64,000 bases of DNA from Beta vulgaris subsp. vulgaris (lineage: Eukaryota > Streptophyta > Magnoliopsida > Caryophyllales > Amaranthaceae): contig NC_079202.1 in assembly GCF_026745355.1 (NCBI RefSeq), positions 7,586,129-7,650,128 on the forward strand. Direction: 5' to 3'. A program made the translations under genes and the position numbers. The notes under the pieces were generated by a model. That model saw nothing but the letters and a program-made list of their open reading frames with translations. It did not search any database and had not been told where the DNA came from. Positions 9,690 through 18,165 of the stretch are shown here, in pieces (position 1 is the stretch's first letter; each line of letters begins with the position of its first letter).

Positions 9690-11540
9690 ATAAAAGCTGC
9701 TCAACCTGGGGGCATTATGATCAAAAGACTTTCTGTCGTATGTTTGCTGAAGCTATTATGTGTCATGCATATCCACTGTTGATGGTTGATCATACTAAGC
9801 ATAGGGAATTACTTTCTTACTTGAATCTTAGTGTGAACCATATTTCTAGGAATACTATGCTTAAGCAGTGCACTAAACAGTTTGCTGCTCCTAAAGCTCA
9901 ATTAAACACAACTATAGGTAATTTAGAAGGAAAAGTTTGTCGTACTTGTGATTTGTGGTCTTAACATAATAATTTTAGTTTTACTGTTTCGACTGCTCAT
10001 TATGTTGATAACTTTTGGGTGTTGCATTCTAAAATTCTTATTTTTAGACATTTTCCTTGGTCTCACACTGGTAAGGAGTTGGGTAAGTTCACTCTTGATT
10101 TTTTTGATGAGTGGAATATTAGAGATAAAGTATTTTCTTTGACTTGTGATAATGTTACTGCCAATGAAGTTATGATTCAAGAGATGGTTATGGACTTGAA
10201 TATGATTAATATGTCGGCTTGTTCTGGTAATTTTTTCATGTTAGATGTTCTGCCCATATATTAAGTCTGATTGTCCAAGCTGGTTTTAAGTTTATGGATA
10301 AAAATATTTTAAAGTTGCAACAAGTTGTTACATATGTTGCTTATGCAAACACTAGCAAAGAGAGGTTTGATGATTGTGTTAAGTATGTGAATACTGGTTT
10401 TTCTGGTTCATTGATTGGTGATGTTCGTACTTATTGGAATTCTACCTATTTCATGCTCCATAGGTGTTTGAAAGCTAAGGAGGTTGTAGATAGGTTTTGT
10501 TTACTTGAGCATGGTTTAGATGTTTCTCTAACTCATTTTGAACGGAAAACTGTCCAAAATGTTTGTGATTTTCTTGAACGTTTTTATGATATTACTTGTC
10601 TTTTTTCTAGTTCTGATTACCCCTGCCAACCTATATGTTGAGAACATTGTTTTGATTGAAAATATTGTGTTTTATGCTAAAGAAAACCCAACTAACTCTA
10701 TTCGTCTTATTGCTGCTCCTATATATGTAAAATTTAACAAGTATTGGAAGAATTATTCTTTGATTCTTAATATTGCTATCATGCTTGATCCCCGTTACAA
10801 AAAAAACTTTGTTCATGAGTTGTATGCTACTGTTTATTTTCCCCAAGATCTTGATCGTAAGGTTAAAAAGGCTGTTAATGCCTTTTACTGAGTTGTATAT
10901 TATGCTAGTGTTTATTCTCATGTACAACTCCAACCCTATTCCACTACATCTTCTATGATTACGGGTTATGATTCCTCCACTCCAAGTTTTGCAAGGTCGA
11001 TTGCCCGTCCTTTTAAGAAGGCTAGTCTTGACGTTGGCTACTTTGTGTATCATTTGATTGTTTCATGATTACTTTACAGTTTGTGATTGTTAATAATTTT
11101 GTGATACTTTTTTATTTGCTGTTTTTTAGAGCTTTGGTGCCAATGTTGCTGCTGGTAGGGGTATTGAAAATGATATGGAATCATATTTCAGTGCCCCTCA
11201 TGCTCTAGCTGACCAAAAGATGACCACTTTGATGTTTTGGCCTATAAGAACATCCATGTGGGAGCTATTCTATTTTGTCTCGGAAAGCTAGAGATATATC
11301 GGCTATCCTCATTACATTTGTGGCCTCCGAGTCTTCATTTAGTATTGGGGGGGGGGGAGAATTTTAACAAACTATCGCACGCGTTTGCTGCCCAAATATG
11401 TTGAGGCTCTTGTGACTAGCCAAAATTGGATTTATGATTATTCTAAACTTGAGGATGAAGAGTCTTTAGAAGTTGTTAAAGAAACTGAGCCTACTGATAT
11501 TGATTATGATTCAATTCCACAATTTGTTTTATTGTTTGTG
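9690..11540 (+). pseudogene. hAT-superfamily transposase pseudogene
   Basis: Several frame-shifted pieces follow the order of a plant hAT (RICESLEEPER-type) transposase, which cuts and pastes hAT elements in the nucleus. Near 9711-9960 comes MFAEAIMCHAYPLLMVDH and a C-x-x-x-D-L-W motif, where intact proteins have T-D-x-W. Around 10260-10640 comes VRTYWNSTYFMLHRCL, matching the family's T-R-W-N-S-T region. At 10690-10890 follow FNKYWKNYSLILNIAIMLD and PRYK. At 11290-11510 are SESSFSIGG and LLPKYVEALVTSQNWIYD, the C-terminal dimerisation domain. A stop at 9962, several frameshifts, a 220-base non-matching insert near 11060-11110 and a nine-G run at 11347 show it is dead. No element ends were identified. 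A separate, younger hAT copy lies at 42367-54547. Confidence 0.85.
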
Positions 11541-11811
11541 TTGTTGATGGTTGTTGTTTGATGGTTGTTGTTCTGGCCTTGAGGCCTATTGTTTGATGGT
11601 TGTTGTGTTCTGGGTTTGTGTTATGTTTTGGGTTTGTGTTTTTTTCTGGGTTTGTGTTTGTTTCTGGGTTTGTGTTTGTGGGTTGGTTATATTCTGGGGT
11701 TTGTTTTTGTTTGAGGTTTTTTTGTGTTTTGGGTTTGGTTTGTTCTGTTATGGGTTTGTGTTTTGGGTTGTGGGTTTGTATTTTGGGTTATTTGATTATG
11801 TTTTAAGGTTA
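11541..11811. repeat. T/G-rich repeat (TTTGTGTTTTGGGT-type)
   Basis: About 270 bases of imperfect TTTGTGTTTTTGGGTTTGTG units next to the telomere-like stretch. The apparent open frames (FWVCVCFWVC) are repeat translation. It may be a further diverged telomere-like or simple repeat. Confidence 0.6.
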
Positions 11812-11950
11812 AGGATAAGGTTTAACCCTAATTTCTAAACCCTAACCCTAAACATCAACCCTAATCCATAAACCCTAAACCTAAACCCTAAACCGAAACC
11901 TTAATGTTAAGCTCAAAGCCTAGATCCAAACCCTAACCCTAAAATTATCA
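11812..11950. repeat. Interstitial telomere-like repeat (CCCTAAA-type)
   Basis: At least ten CCCTAAA / CCCTAA units, in the form AAACCCTAACCCTAAACATC and AAACCCTAAACCTAAACCC, lie in one orientation with several point changes. TTTAGGG is the usual plant telomere unit. Degenerate internal patches can arise by repair or recombination. The array is short and worn. Confidence 0.75.
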
Positions 11951-12029
11951 ACTCTGAACAGAGTTATTGGGTTTGGTCAGTTGTTTTATATCCTTTTGCT
12001 TAATGAATTCTCCTTATGCAAAATCATTT

Positions 12030-12720
12030 GTTGTTAACTTGTTTGCGACTCTTTTTGGCTACATTTTACTTTATACACATATTTTTCCCTAAGTGTCATG
12101 ATGCATCTCTACATTTCTTTTGTCTAATTGAACATGATATGCACTTGATTGGTAAGATTGGCAAGATTGGCTTTGGTATTGTTGATTCCAGTGTCTCTTT
12201 TGTTGGCTTTCTTGTGTTGTGAAGTTGTATTGTCAATTAGAGTCGAGTGCTCAATGATCAGGTTGAGTTTTTACCTGAGAGCCATAGTTGTTTTGGTGTT
12301 TCAGTTTGTTCTTTCTGTTGTCTTCCACCTTTACTTTCGACTAAATTGATTTCATTATGTTTATAATGATGAAATTTGGTCGGGAGTAGAGGCTGGAAGA
12401 AAATGGTGGGATGACTTTCGGATGGCTAAATGTGGTTGTTTGGTTTGGTTAATAAAATGTCCCTTGTGCAAAAGATGATTGGTTGTTTGCGACTATTTTT
12501 GACTACATTTTACTTTACACTAATGTTTTGTCCTAAGTGTCACGATGTGGAGCTACCTTTCTTTTGTCTTATTGGACATGATATGCACTTGATTGGTAAA
12601 ATTGATTTCGGTATCGTTTAAAAGGAAAAGATTTGTGGATGCTCGTGTCACTTTTGCTGGCTTTCTTGTATTGTGAAGTTGTGTTGTCAATTAGAGTCGA
12701 GTGCTCCATGATGAGGTAAC
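12030..12720. repeat. Tandem duplication of about 450 bp
   Basis: The stretch beginning near 12038 (TTTGCGACTCTTTTTGGCTA) returns near 12487 (TTTGCGACTATTTTTGACTA). The two stay alignable through GATATGCACTTGATTGGTAA to TTAGAGTCGAGTGCTC, at 12236 and 12692. Spacing is 450-460 bp and divergence is clearly visible. Neither copy has a convincing open frame and I do not recognise the unit. Confidence 0.7.
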
Positions 12721-12849
12721 GTTGTGTACCTGAGAGCCATTACTGATTTTATAAGTAAATTTAATTTTGTTATCTTTGCAATATTTACTTGTTTAAAATT
12801 GACACTTATAAACTGCTTTATATTTTTCTTTGGGAGTTTTTGGGGTGTT

Positions 12850-13000
12850 TTCTACCATCCGATGTTGTTGCTGCTGATGTTGGTCTGTTGTTGTTGTTAT
12901 GTTGTTGTTCCTGCTGGTGGTGGTTTGTTGTTGTTGCTGCTGGTATTCTGTTGCTACTATTGGTGGTGGTTTGTTGTTGCTGCTGGTGGTGGTCTAATGT
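12850..13000. repeat. GTT/GCT/GGT trinucleotide repeat
   Basis: Imperfect TTGTTGTTGCTGCTGGTGGT repeats. The cysteine-, valine- and leucine-rich frames over it are repeat translation. Confidence 0.8.
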
Positions 13001-13432
13001 TAATAATTAGAGTATTGGAAATTTAGAGTTTAGACTTTAGTTACTCATTTTGATATTTAAATTATTCATTTGTAAGTATTTGGTATTTCGTAAACATTAA
13101 AGTATATGAATATAAGAGTTTTCTATTTTTCATAATTTACTTGTCTTATTTTCTCCAATATCTGAATGCAATTTAGTTGTTTCTTTATCTTTCTTCCTTT
13201 ATATTTTTTAGTTCAATCATCAAGGTAAACCGTAAACATAAACGTAAACTCCCAAATCAAACATGCATAGTTGCAAAAGTAGTTCCTATGTTCTTGAGTA
13301 GTTAATAAGATTTGCTTTGCATAGTTCAAAACATCAAAGCATCAACTTCAAAACTATAAGCAAAGTTGCAAATGACCCAAATTCTTACAATTACTGAATT
13401 ACAATATTAAATGCCTTTAAATGCTATTACTT

Positions 13433-14046
13433 AATTAAATCATATTACAATATTAAATGCCTTTAAATGCTATTTATTCTTCTCGTGTGTCTTCCTCAAG
13501 CACCAACTCTCGTATTTGGTCTGCCCCACCCACGGGTGTTGTCAAACTTAATGTTGATGCTTCCCTTGCTGTTGAGGGCTGAGTAGGATTGGGAGCCATT
13601 GCACGTGACTCATCTGGGCGTGTTTTGTTTGCTGCCACACGAAGGGTTCGTGCCCATTGGTCGGTAAAAGTAGCCGAAGCTAAGGCTATAGAAATGGTTG
13701 TCCGTCTTGGGTGAAGATTCGGCTTGCAAGATGTTATGGTGGAATCCGATTGTCAAACCGTCATTAACCGTCTCTCAAAGCATACCATTTATCTCGCGGA
13801 TCTTGATCTTGTCCTGCACAATATTCTTTCTTCTAGTATGCATTATTCCTCCATTGTATGATCACATGTTAAACGTGACGGTAACTCTATAACTCATAAT
13901 TTAGCTAAACTCATCCCTTTTGGAGTTGAGCAAATTTGGGAGAACCACTCTCCTATGGAGGTGGCTCCTTATGTTTTGATGGATTCGTTATCAATGGAGT
14001 AATAATATCATGCTTTTCCCCTCAAAAAATAAATTAAATCATATTA
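13433..14046 (+). mobile_element. 5'-truncated LINE with 15 bp target-site duplication
   Basis: The 15-mer AATTAAATCATATTA occurs at 13433-13447 and again at 14032-14046. Between the copies lies an RNase H-like reading frame, closed by an A-rich tail (CTCAAAAAATAA) just before the right copy. This is the signature of target-primed reverse transcription of a LINE that stopped early, leaving only the 3' end. At the 5' junction a 31 bp phrase, ATTACAATATTAAATGCC onward, is also present twice (about 13398-13428 and 13444-13474). That suggests a template switch or local duplication during integration. Confidence 0.8.
13478..14002 (+). pseudogene. RNase H-like domain (RVT_3 type) of a truncated LINE
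   Basis: One frame of 175 codons runs from 13478 to a TAA at 14000-14002. It contains VVKLNVDASLAVEG, VGLGAIARDSSGRVLF, DVMVESDCQTVINRLSK and SHVKRDGNSITHNLAK. These match the plant LINE-type RNase H fold: a D-A-S strand, E-A-K helix, E-S-D-C and an H-V-x-R-D-x-N motif. RNase H degrades RNA in RNA/DNA hybrids during reverse transcription. Three in-frame TGA codons (13580, 13712, 13859) break it. The last sits where related domains have Trp before S-H-V. There is no frameshift, so decay has been by point change only. Upstream reverse transcriptase is missing because the insertion is truncated. Confidence 0.85.
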
Positions 14047-14189
14047 ATGTAGAATATAATCATCAAAGAGACAAAGATTAAGTATTTTGACATTTTAACC
14101 TACAACTTGTGTATTATCAAATCTCAATTTTAAAACATAAAAGATAAGTCAGTGGAAAAAAGGGTCTAATTATACATAATAAAAATATA

Positions 14190-14375
14190 ACATGGTAAAG
14201 TTGGGTGGGAATAATTTTGGGTCGGGTTGTATTGGTCGGAATGGTTTTGGGCCGGGTTTAGTTGGGTCGGGTGTTAACTTTTAGACCACTCTCAGCTCAC
14301 AACAATTGGGTTTGGGTCGGCCGCGAGTTCACCCATAGGTTGACCCAGTTTTTGACACCTCTAATTACTGCTCAA
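14190..14375. repeat. GGGTCGG-rich transposon terminus ending GACACCTCTA
   Basis: Repeated GGGTCGGGT / GGGCCGGGTTTAGTTGGGTC motifs lead to a terminus TTTTTGACACCTCTA, identical in its last ten bases to the end at 4203. Probably one end of an hAT-like element. The partner end was not found. Confidence 0.45.
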
Positions 14376-14444
14376 AGTTTTACATTGGCATTCATGAATT
14401 GTAAGTGTAATAATTATTCATAAACAGCAGGAATATTATTTATA

Positions 14445-15546
14445 GTTCGTATTGTGTCGACTGGTCCGACACAATATTCTCGTCGGACGACTTCAGTTAG
14501 AAGCACTTGTGCTTCAGTTAGACTTACTTGAGTTTCAGTTGGTCTTTATTTTTTTTCAGGTAGTCTTCATTTTTGTTTCAGGTAGTCTTCATTTTTTTTT
14601 CAGGTAGTCTTCATTTTTTTCAGTTGGTTCTTCTGCTTCAGTTAGACTTACTTGGGTTTCAGTTGGTCTTTATTTTTTTTCAGGTAGTCTTCATTTTTTT
14701 TTTCAGGTAGTCTTTATTTTTTTTCAGTTGGTTAGTTAGACTTACTTGGGTTTCAGTTGGTCTTTATTTTTTTTCAGGTAGTCTTCATTTTGTTTCAGTT
14801 GGTCCATTGTTTGTTTCAGTTGGTATACATATTACGAAACAAAGTCCAACTGAAACAAAACAAAGTCCAACTGAAACAAAACAAAGTCCAACTGAAACAA
14901 AACAAAGTCTAACTGAAACAAAACAAAGTCCAACTGAAACAAACCAAAGTCCAACTGAAACAAAACAAATTCCAACTGAAACAAAACAAAGTCCAACTGA
15001 AACAAAACAAAGTCCAACTGAAAATGGAAAATAGGAAAAGAATGAAGACTGAAATTAAGAATTTCATGAAGAAAACTTCTAATCTCAAAACAAGAAATAT
15101 GATGGTGTTCTTGATGAATGAGAAACAAGAAGAAGAAATAGTATGGAGATGGGAACTTCTGTAATCAAATATTCTTCATTAGATTTGGAGATGATGTTTC
15201 ATTTGCACTTGAATCTCCAACTGAAAATCTACCACAATAAATAAAAGAGATGACGAGAAGAGAAAGAAGTTTGGAGAAGGTGGAATTATATTGAGTTGCA
15301 GTGGAAGAAGATAAGATTCGTCGGAAATTTTCATAAGCTACAAATTCATGAATATAGATATAAATGAAAGCAAAATTAAAGGCAAAAGAAAGGAATCAGG
15401 AAGCTGCCATAGTTTAGGAAAGGAGGAGAGAGAGGGAGAAGACAAGGATCTCACCAGGCGTCGGAGGAAAATGGAGGTAGGAGGGTAATGTATTGTGTGG
15501 TCCGACCAAATGTATTGTGTCAGACGGTCTGACACAATACTTTCAC
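14445..15546. mobile_element. MULE-like non-autonomous element with palindromic ends
   Basis: The 11 bp direct repeat TATTATTTATA flanks the element at 14434-14444 and 15547-15557; 9-11 bp is the size made by Mutator-like elements. Each end carries a GTATTGTGTC / GACACAATAC palindrome. At the right it is perfect, with 14 bp arms around one central base (15512-15540). At the left, 14449-14476 is imperfect. The left interior is built of TTTCAGGTAGTCTTCATTTT and CAGTTGGTCTTTATTTTT units, and the right interior of AAAGTCCAACTGAAACAAAA units. The two arms are partly complementary. No transposase is present. The superfamily is inferred from the duplication length. Confidence 0.72.
14836..15022. repeat. 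21 bp tandem repeat (CAAAGTCCAACTGAAACAAAA)-type
   Basis: About nine nearly identical 21 bp units. Because 21 is a multiple of three, both strands stay open and give 7-residue repeats (TKQSPTE or the mirror QLDFVLF). With no start context or family, these are not counted as genes. The array is the right arm of the 14445-15546 element. Confidence 0.9.
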
Positions 15547-15739
15547 TATTATTTATACTTTCTCCATTCTTTTATAATTATAAGGTTTTTACTTCCATGT
15601 TTGTCAATAAATAATTTTGACCATCAATATATCTAATAATCAATTAGAAAAAAAATTCAAAAATTGATGTTAAAAACATATAAATTAAAACTAATCCAAC
15701 AACATAATAACTAATTTACGTATATAAGTAATAAATACG

Positions 15740-15856
15740 GTCTGAGAAGTAGGTTATAGCCTAGTAGTTTGACATCACATCTGATGACAAAGGTAATGGG
15801 ATCGAGTCTCATTCTGTACAAGGGATTTTGACTTACCTATTTTCTTGAAAAAAAGT
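15740..15856 (+). mobile_element. SINE-like tRNA-derived sequence (candidate)
   Basis: A box-A-like TAGCCTAGTAGTTTGA (about 15757-15772) is followed some 40 bases later by a box-B-like GGGATCGAGTCTC (15798-15810), the spacing of the internal RNA polymerase III promoter. The segment closes with CTTGAAAAAAA. Imperfect direct repeats around ATAAATA lie on both sides (about 15731 and 15859). At roughly 115 bp it would be a short plant SINE. The flanking repeats are too imperfect to prove insertion. Confidence 0.42.
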
Positions 15857-16342
15857 GATAAATATAGTCAACGTTAATTATCCAAATTGTGAAATCAAAA
15901 CATTACAATTTACAAGGTTGAGAAAATATACTCAGCAAATAAAAAAGAGAGTGGTACACAAATTGCGAGACATAATCAGGAATGATAATTTAGTATGGAT
16001 CTGAAAGAAAAAAAAAATCCGTGTCGATTTCGGAAAAAAAATCGAATCCAACTTTATTTAAAAAGTCCAACTCAGAGTCTAAGAGAATGATCAGAGTCGG
16101 ATCACATATAAAATTCGAAAATCAGATCCGAATCTAATTCTGAGGCAACTAATTTTATATATTAATATATTATCTATGTATAGTGTGACTCCGTATTTTA
16201 TGAAGTTATTGTATTATATAACATTTTTATGATTGTTTTAAAAAATAGAAATAATTAGATTATTTGCATTACATAAGATATCCATATGATTTTTTTTTTT
16301 TTGAAAAAATAATTTGTATTATCTTAGATTTTACTATTAAAA
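15857..16342. other. AT-rich intergenic DNA
   Basis: No gene seen. Scattered TCGGAT / ATCCGA motifs (16020-16150) may be a worn transposon subterminal zone. Confidence 0.4.
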
Positions 16343-16500
16343 ATGGGGTGGGCAGGGCGAGCGGGCAGGGGTGGGGCGGGGCGAGCGGGCAGGGGTGGGG
16401 CGGGGCGAGCGGGCAGGGGTGGGGCGGGGCGGGGCGGGCGGGCAGGGGAGGCGGGCGAGGGTGGGACGAGGCAGGGCAGGCGGGTGGGACGAGGCGAGTA
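16343..16500. repeat. GC-rich 24 bp minisatellite (GGGCGAGCGGGCAGGGGTGG)
   Basis: Three near-exact 24 bp units (16368-16440) are flanked by degenerate GGGCGGGC runs. The plus strand is dense in GGGG/GGG tracts able in principle to form G-quadruplexes. Frames over it (AGRAGRGG) are repeat translation. Confidence 0.85.
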
Positions 16501-16657
16501 TAGCATAAAACCCACATCTGCTCCACTACCCATTATGAGTACGATTTTAATTGCCATCTCCGTCCCATTCCCACCAAACCTAAACCACCTCAATTGGACA
16601 GTAATGAAGCGGATCTCTTACTTGACCAGTCCCAATGCCATCCCTATGAGGCTATGA

Positions 16658-17380
16658 GAGCATGTACAATGGTTGGTGTCTCTCCAACTAGCTCTCCACA
16701 CTCTCTCTCCTATTCTCTCTCTTCAAGCTACTCTCAAGAGTCATGTTTAAAAACACCCAACAACAATAAAACCCTTTAAAGAGCTCTCCATTCAACTTTT
16801 CATTATTTTGTGGTCCCCATGTCAATAAATGAACCTCATTTCATATTATGATCAAAGTTATATAAATTAAGTTATTCATGTAAATTAAATATAATTACAA
16901 ATTAATCTTTTTCATAATTTAAGCAAAGTAGAATTTTTAAAAAACAATATAATTATGAGTGCTAATATTTAATTTTCATAAATTTGGCATGGAATGAAGA
17001 ATTAACCTACAACATGAAAAACTAATTTTTAAATATCCAATATTAGGCTCATTTTATAGATAAAGGAAAATTATACTTGTTGGCATAATAATTATTACAA
17101 TCTTTTTTATAATTTTTATAGAAAAGATCATTAAATGGTTGCATGAAGAAAAAAGAATTGAAGTAATTACAATAAAAAGTGGGTCCCACACATTGGAGAG
17201 CCATCTCTCCATCAACCCAAATGGTATCTCCCCCAAGAGCCCTTTGGCAAAGTGTCTCCATGGAGATACACCCAAGACACACCCAAGAGCCCCATTGTTG
17301 GGTAAGAGGTGGCTCTCCATTTTCTCTCTCCTTGGAGAGCTAGTTGGAGAGCTAGTTGGAGAGCCCCATTGTACATACTC
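16658..17380. mobile_element. MITE with GAGCATGTACAATGG inverted ends
   Basis: The left end GAGCATGTACAATGG is mirrored at the right by CCATTGTACATACTC, with further complementary subterminal sequence built on CTCTCCAACTAGCTCTCCA. TGA stands directly outside both ends (16655-16657 and 17381-17383), a 3 bp target duplication as in PIF/Harbinger-type MITEs, although that superfamily usually duplicates TAA or TTA. The core is AT-rich and codes for nothing. It ends about 220 bp before the small membrane-protein gene and may lie in its promoter region. Confidence 0.75.
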
Positions 17381-17601
17381 TGACTAGTCATAACAATTGG
17401 GTTCGATTTCAAGAGTTATCCGCAAAAGTCAGCTGTTGACCAATACATAGAAGAAAGGCCCCCAAATACGACTACAGAAACGACTCAACCAGCTCTCACC
17501 GCTGCCAACCTTTTCATTGGCGCCTCAAATTTTCCGATCACCGGAATCTTCAAACTTCCCTGCTAATTTCCGCATCAAAACCAAACAAAACTCGAAAAAA
17601 A

Positions 17602-17935
17602 ATGAGCACACTGCCTTCACAACGATGGGGTTATATTCGTATTATCACCGGCACCATTGCTGGGGGTATTTTAGGGTTTTACGTCATGTATCGTACTGAA
17701 AATTTTTACAAGGTTCATAATTTTTCTCTTTTTGTTCTATAATCTTTTCGGTGTGATTTATTTTGTTAAATTTCTATTAATTTTATCTGGGTCATTTAAA
17801 TTTTAGGCGAAATGGGATGAAAGATTGAAGAAGTATGAAGAGGAGAAATTGAAGAAAGAGAAAACCCAACTTGAATCTGAAGATACCCTTTTTATCACTG
17901 ATGATTCCCGCTCTCAACAAAGCAGTAATGAGTAG
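17602..17935 (+). CDS. Small single-pass membrane protein, 79 residues, two exons
   Basis: Exon 1 (17602-17712) encodes 37 residues, beginning MSTLPSQRWGYIRIITG. The intron (17713-17806) has GT...AG ends and is AT-rich. Exon 2 (17807-17935) encodes 42 residues and stops at TAG. The ATG is the first in its frame and the join keeps phase 0. Residues 11-30 form one hydrophobic, glycine-containing segment (IIAG/GILGFYVM-type), preceded by a short N-terminus. A highly charged helix follows (AKWDERLKKYEEEKLKKEK), then an acidic, Ser/Gln-rich tail. This layout resembles small inner-membrane assembly factors and other short plant organelle-membrane proteins, but I do not recognise the family and assign no function. 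Splice signals, phase and protein-like composition argue for a real gene. The 3' end is about 230 bp from the convergent LysM receptor gene. Confidence 0.72.
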
Positions 17936-18165
17936 CAAATTTGTTATGTTGAAACTGTGTTTTTTTATTTTCCTTCAGAAATAATGATTCTAATATTATT
18001 ATCAAAAGTACTACTACATGAGATTTTTCTATGATATTTAGCTCTTTACATCGGCAATTATATGATTTTAACTATGATTACATTGAAATACATTATACAA
18101 CGATTTGCAAAATGTGTATGTAGTAATAGGATGTTTTGGATTGATGTTGTGTAAGAGCTGAAAAA

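Noticed and set aside
11551..11838. Cys/Val/Phe/Leu-rich frame of 95 codons
   Set aside because: It is composed of a T/G-rich repeat next to telomere-like DNA, with no domain.
14807..15128. Heptapeptide-repeat proteins on both strands
   Set aside because: The 21 bp period keeps frames open by arithmetic. The array belongs to a transposon arm.
16264..16657. Glycine/arginine- or proline-rich proteins over the GC-rich block
   Set aside because: Translation of a 24 bp minisatellite in multiple frames; no supporting signals.
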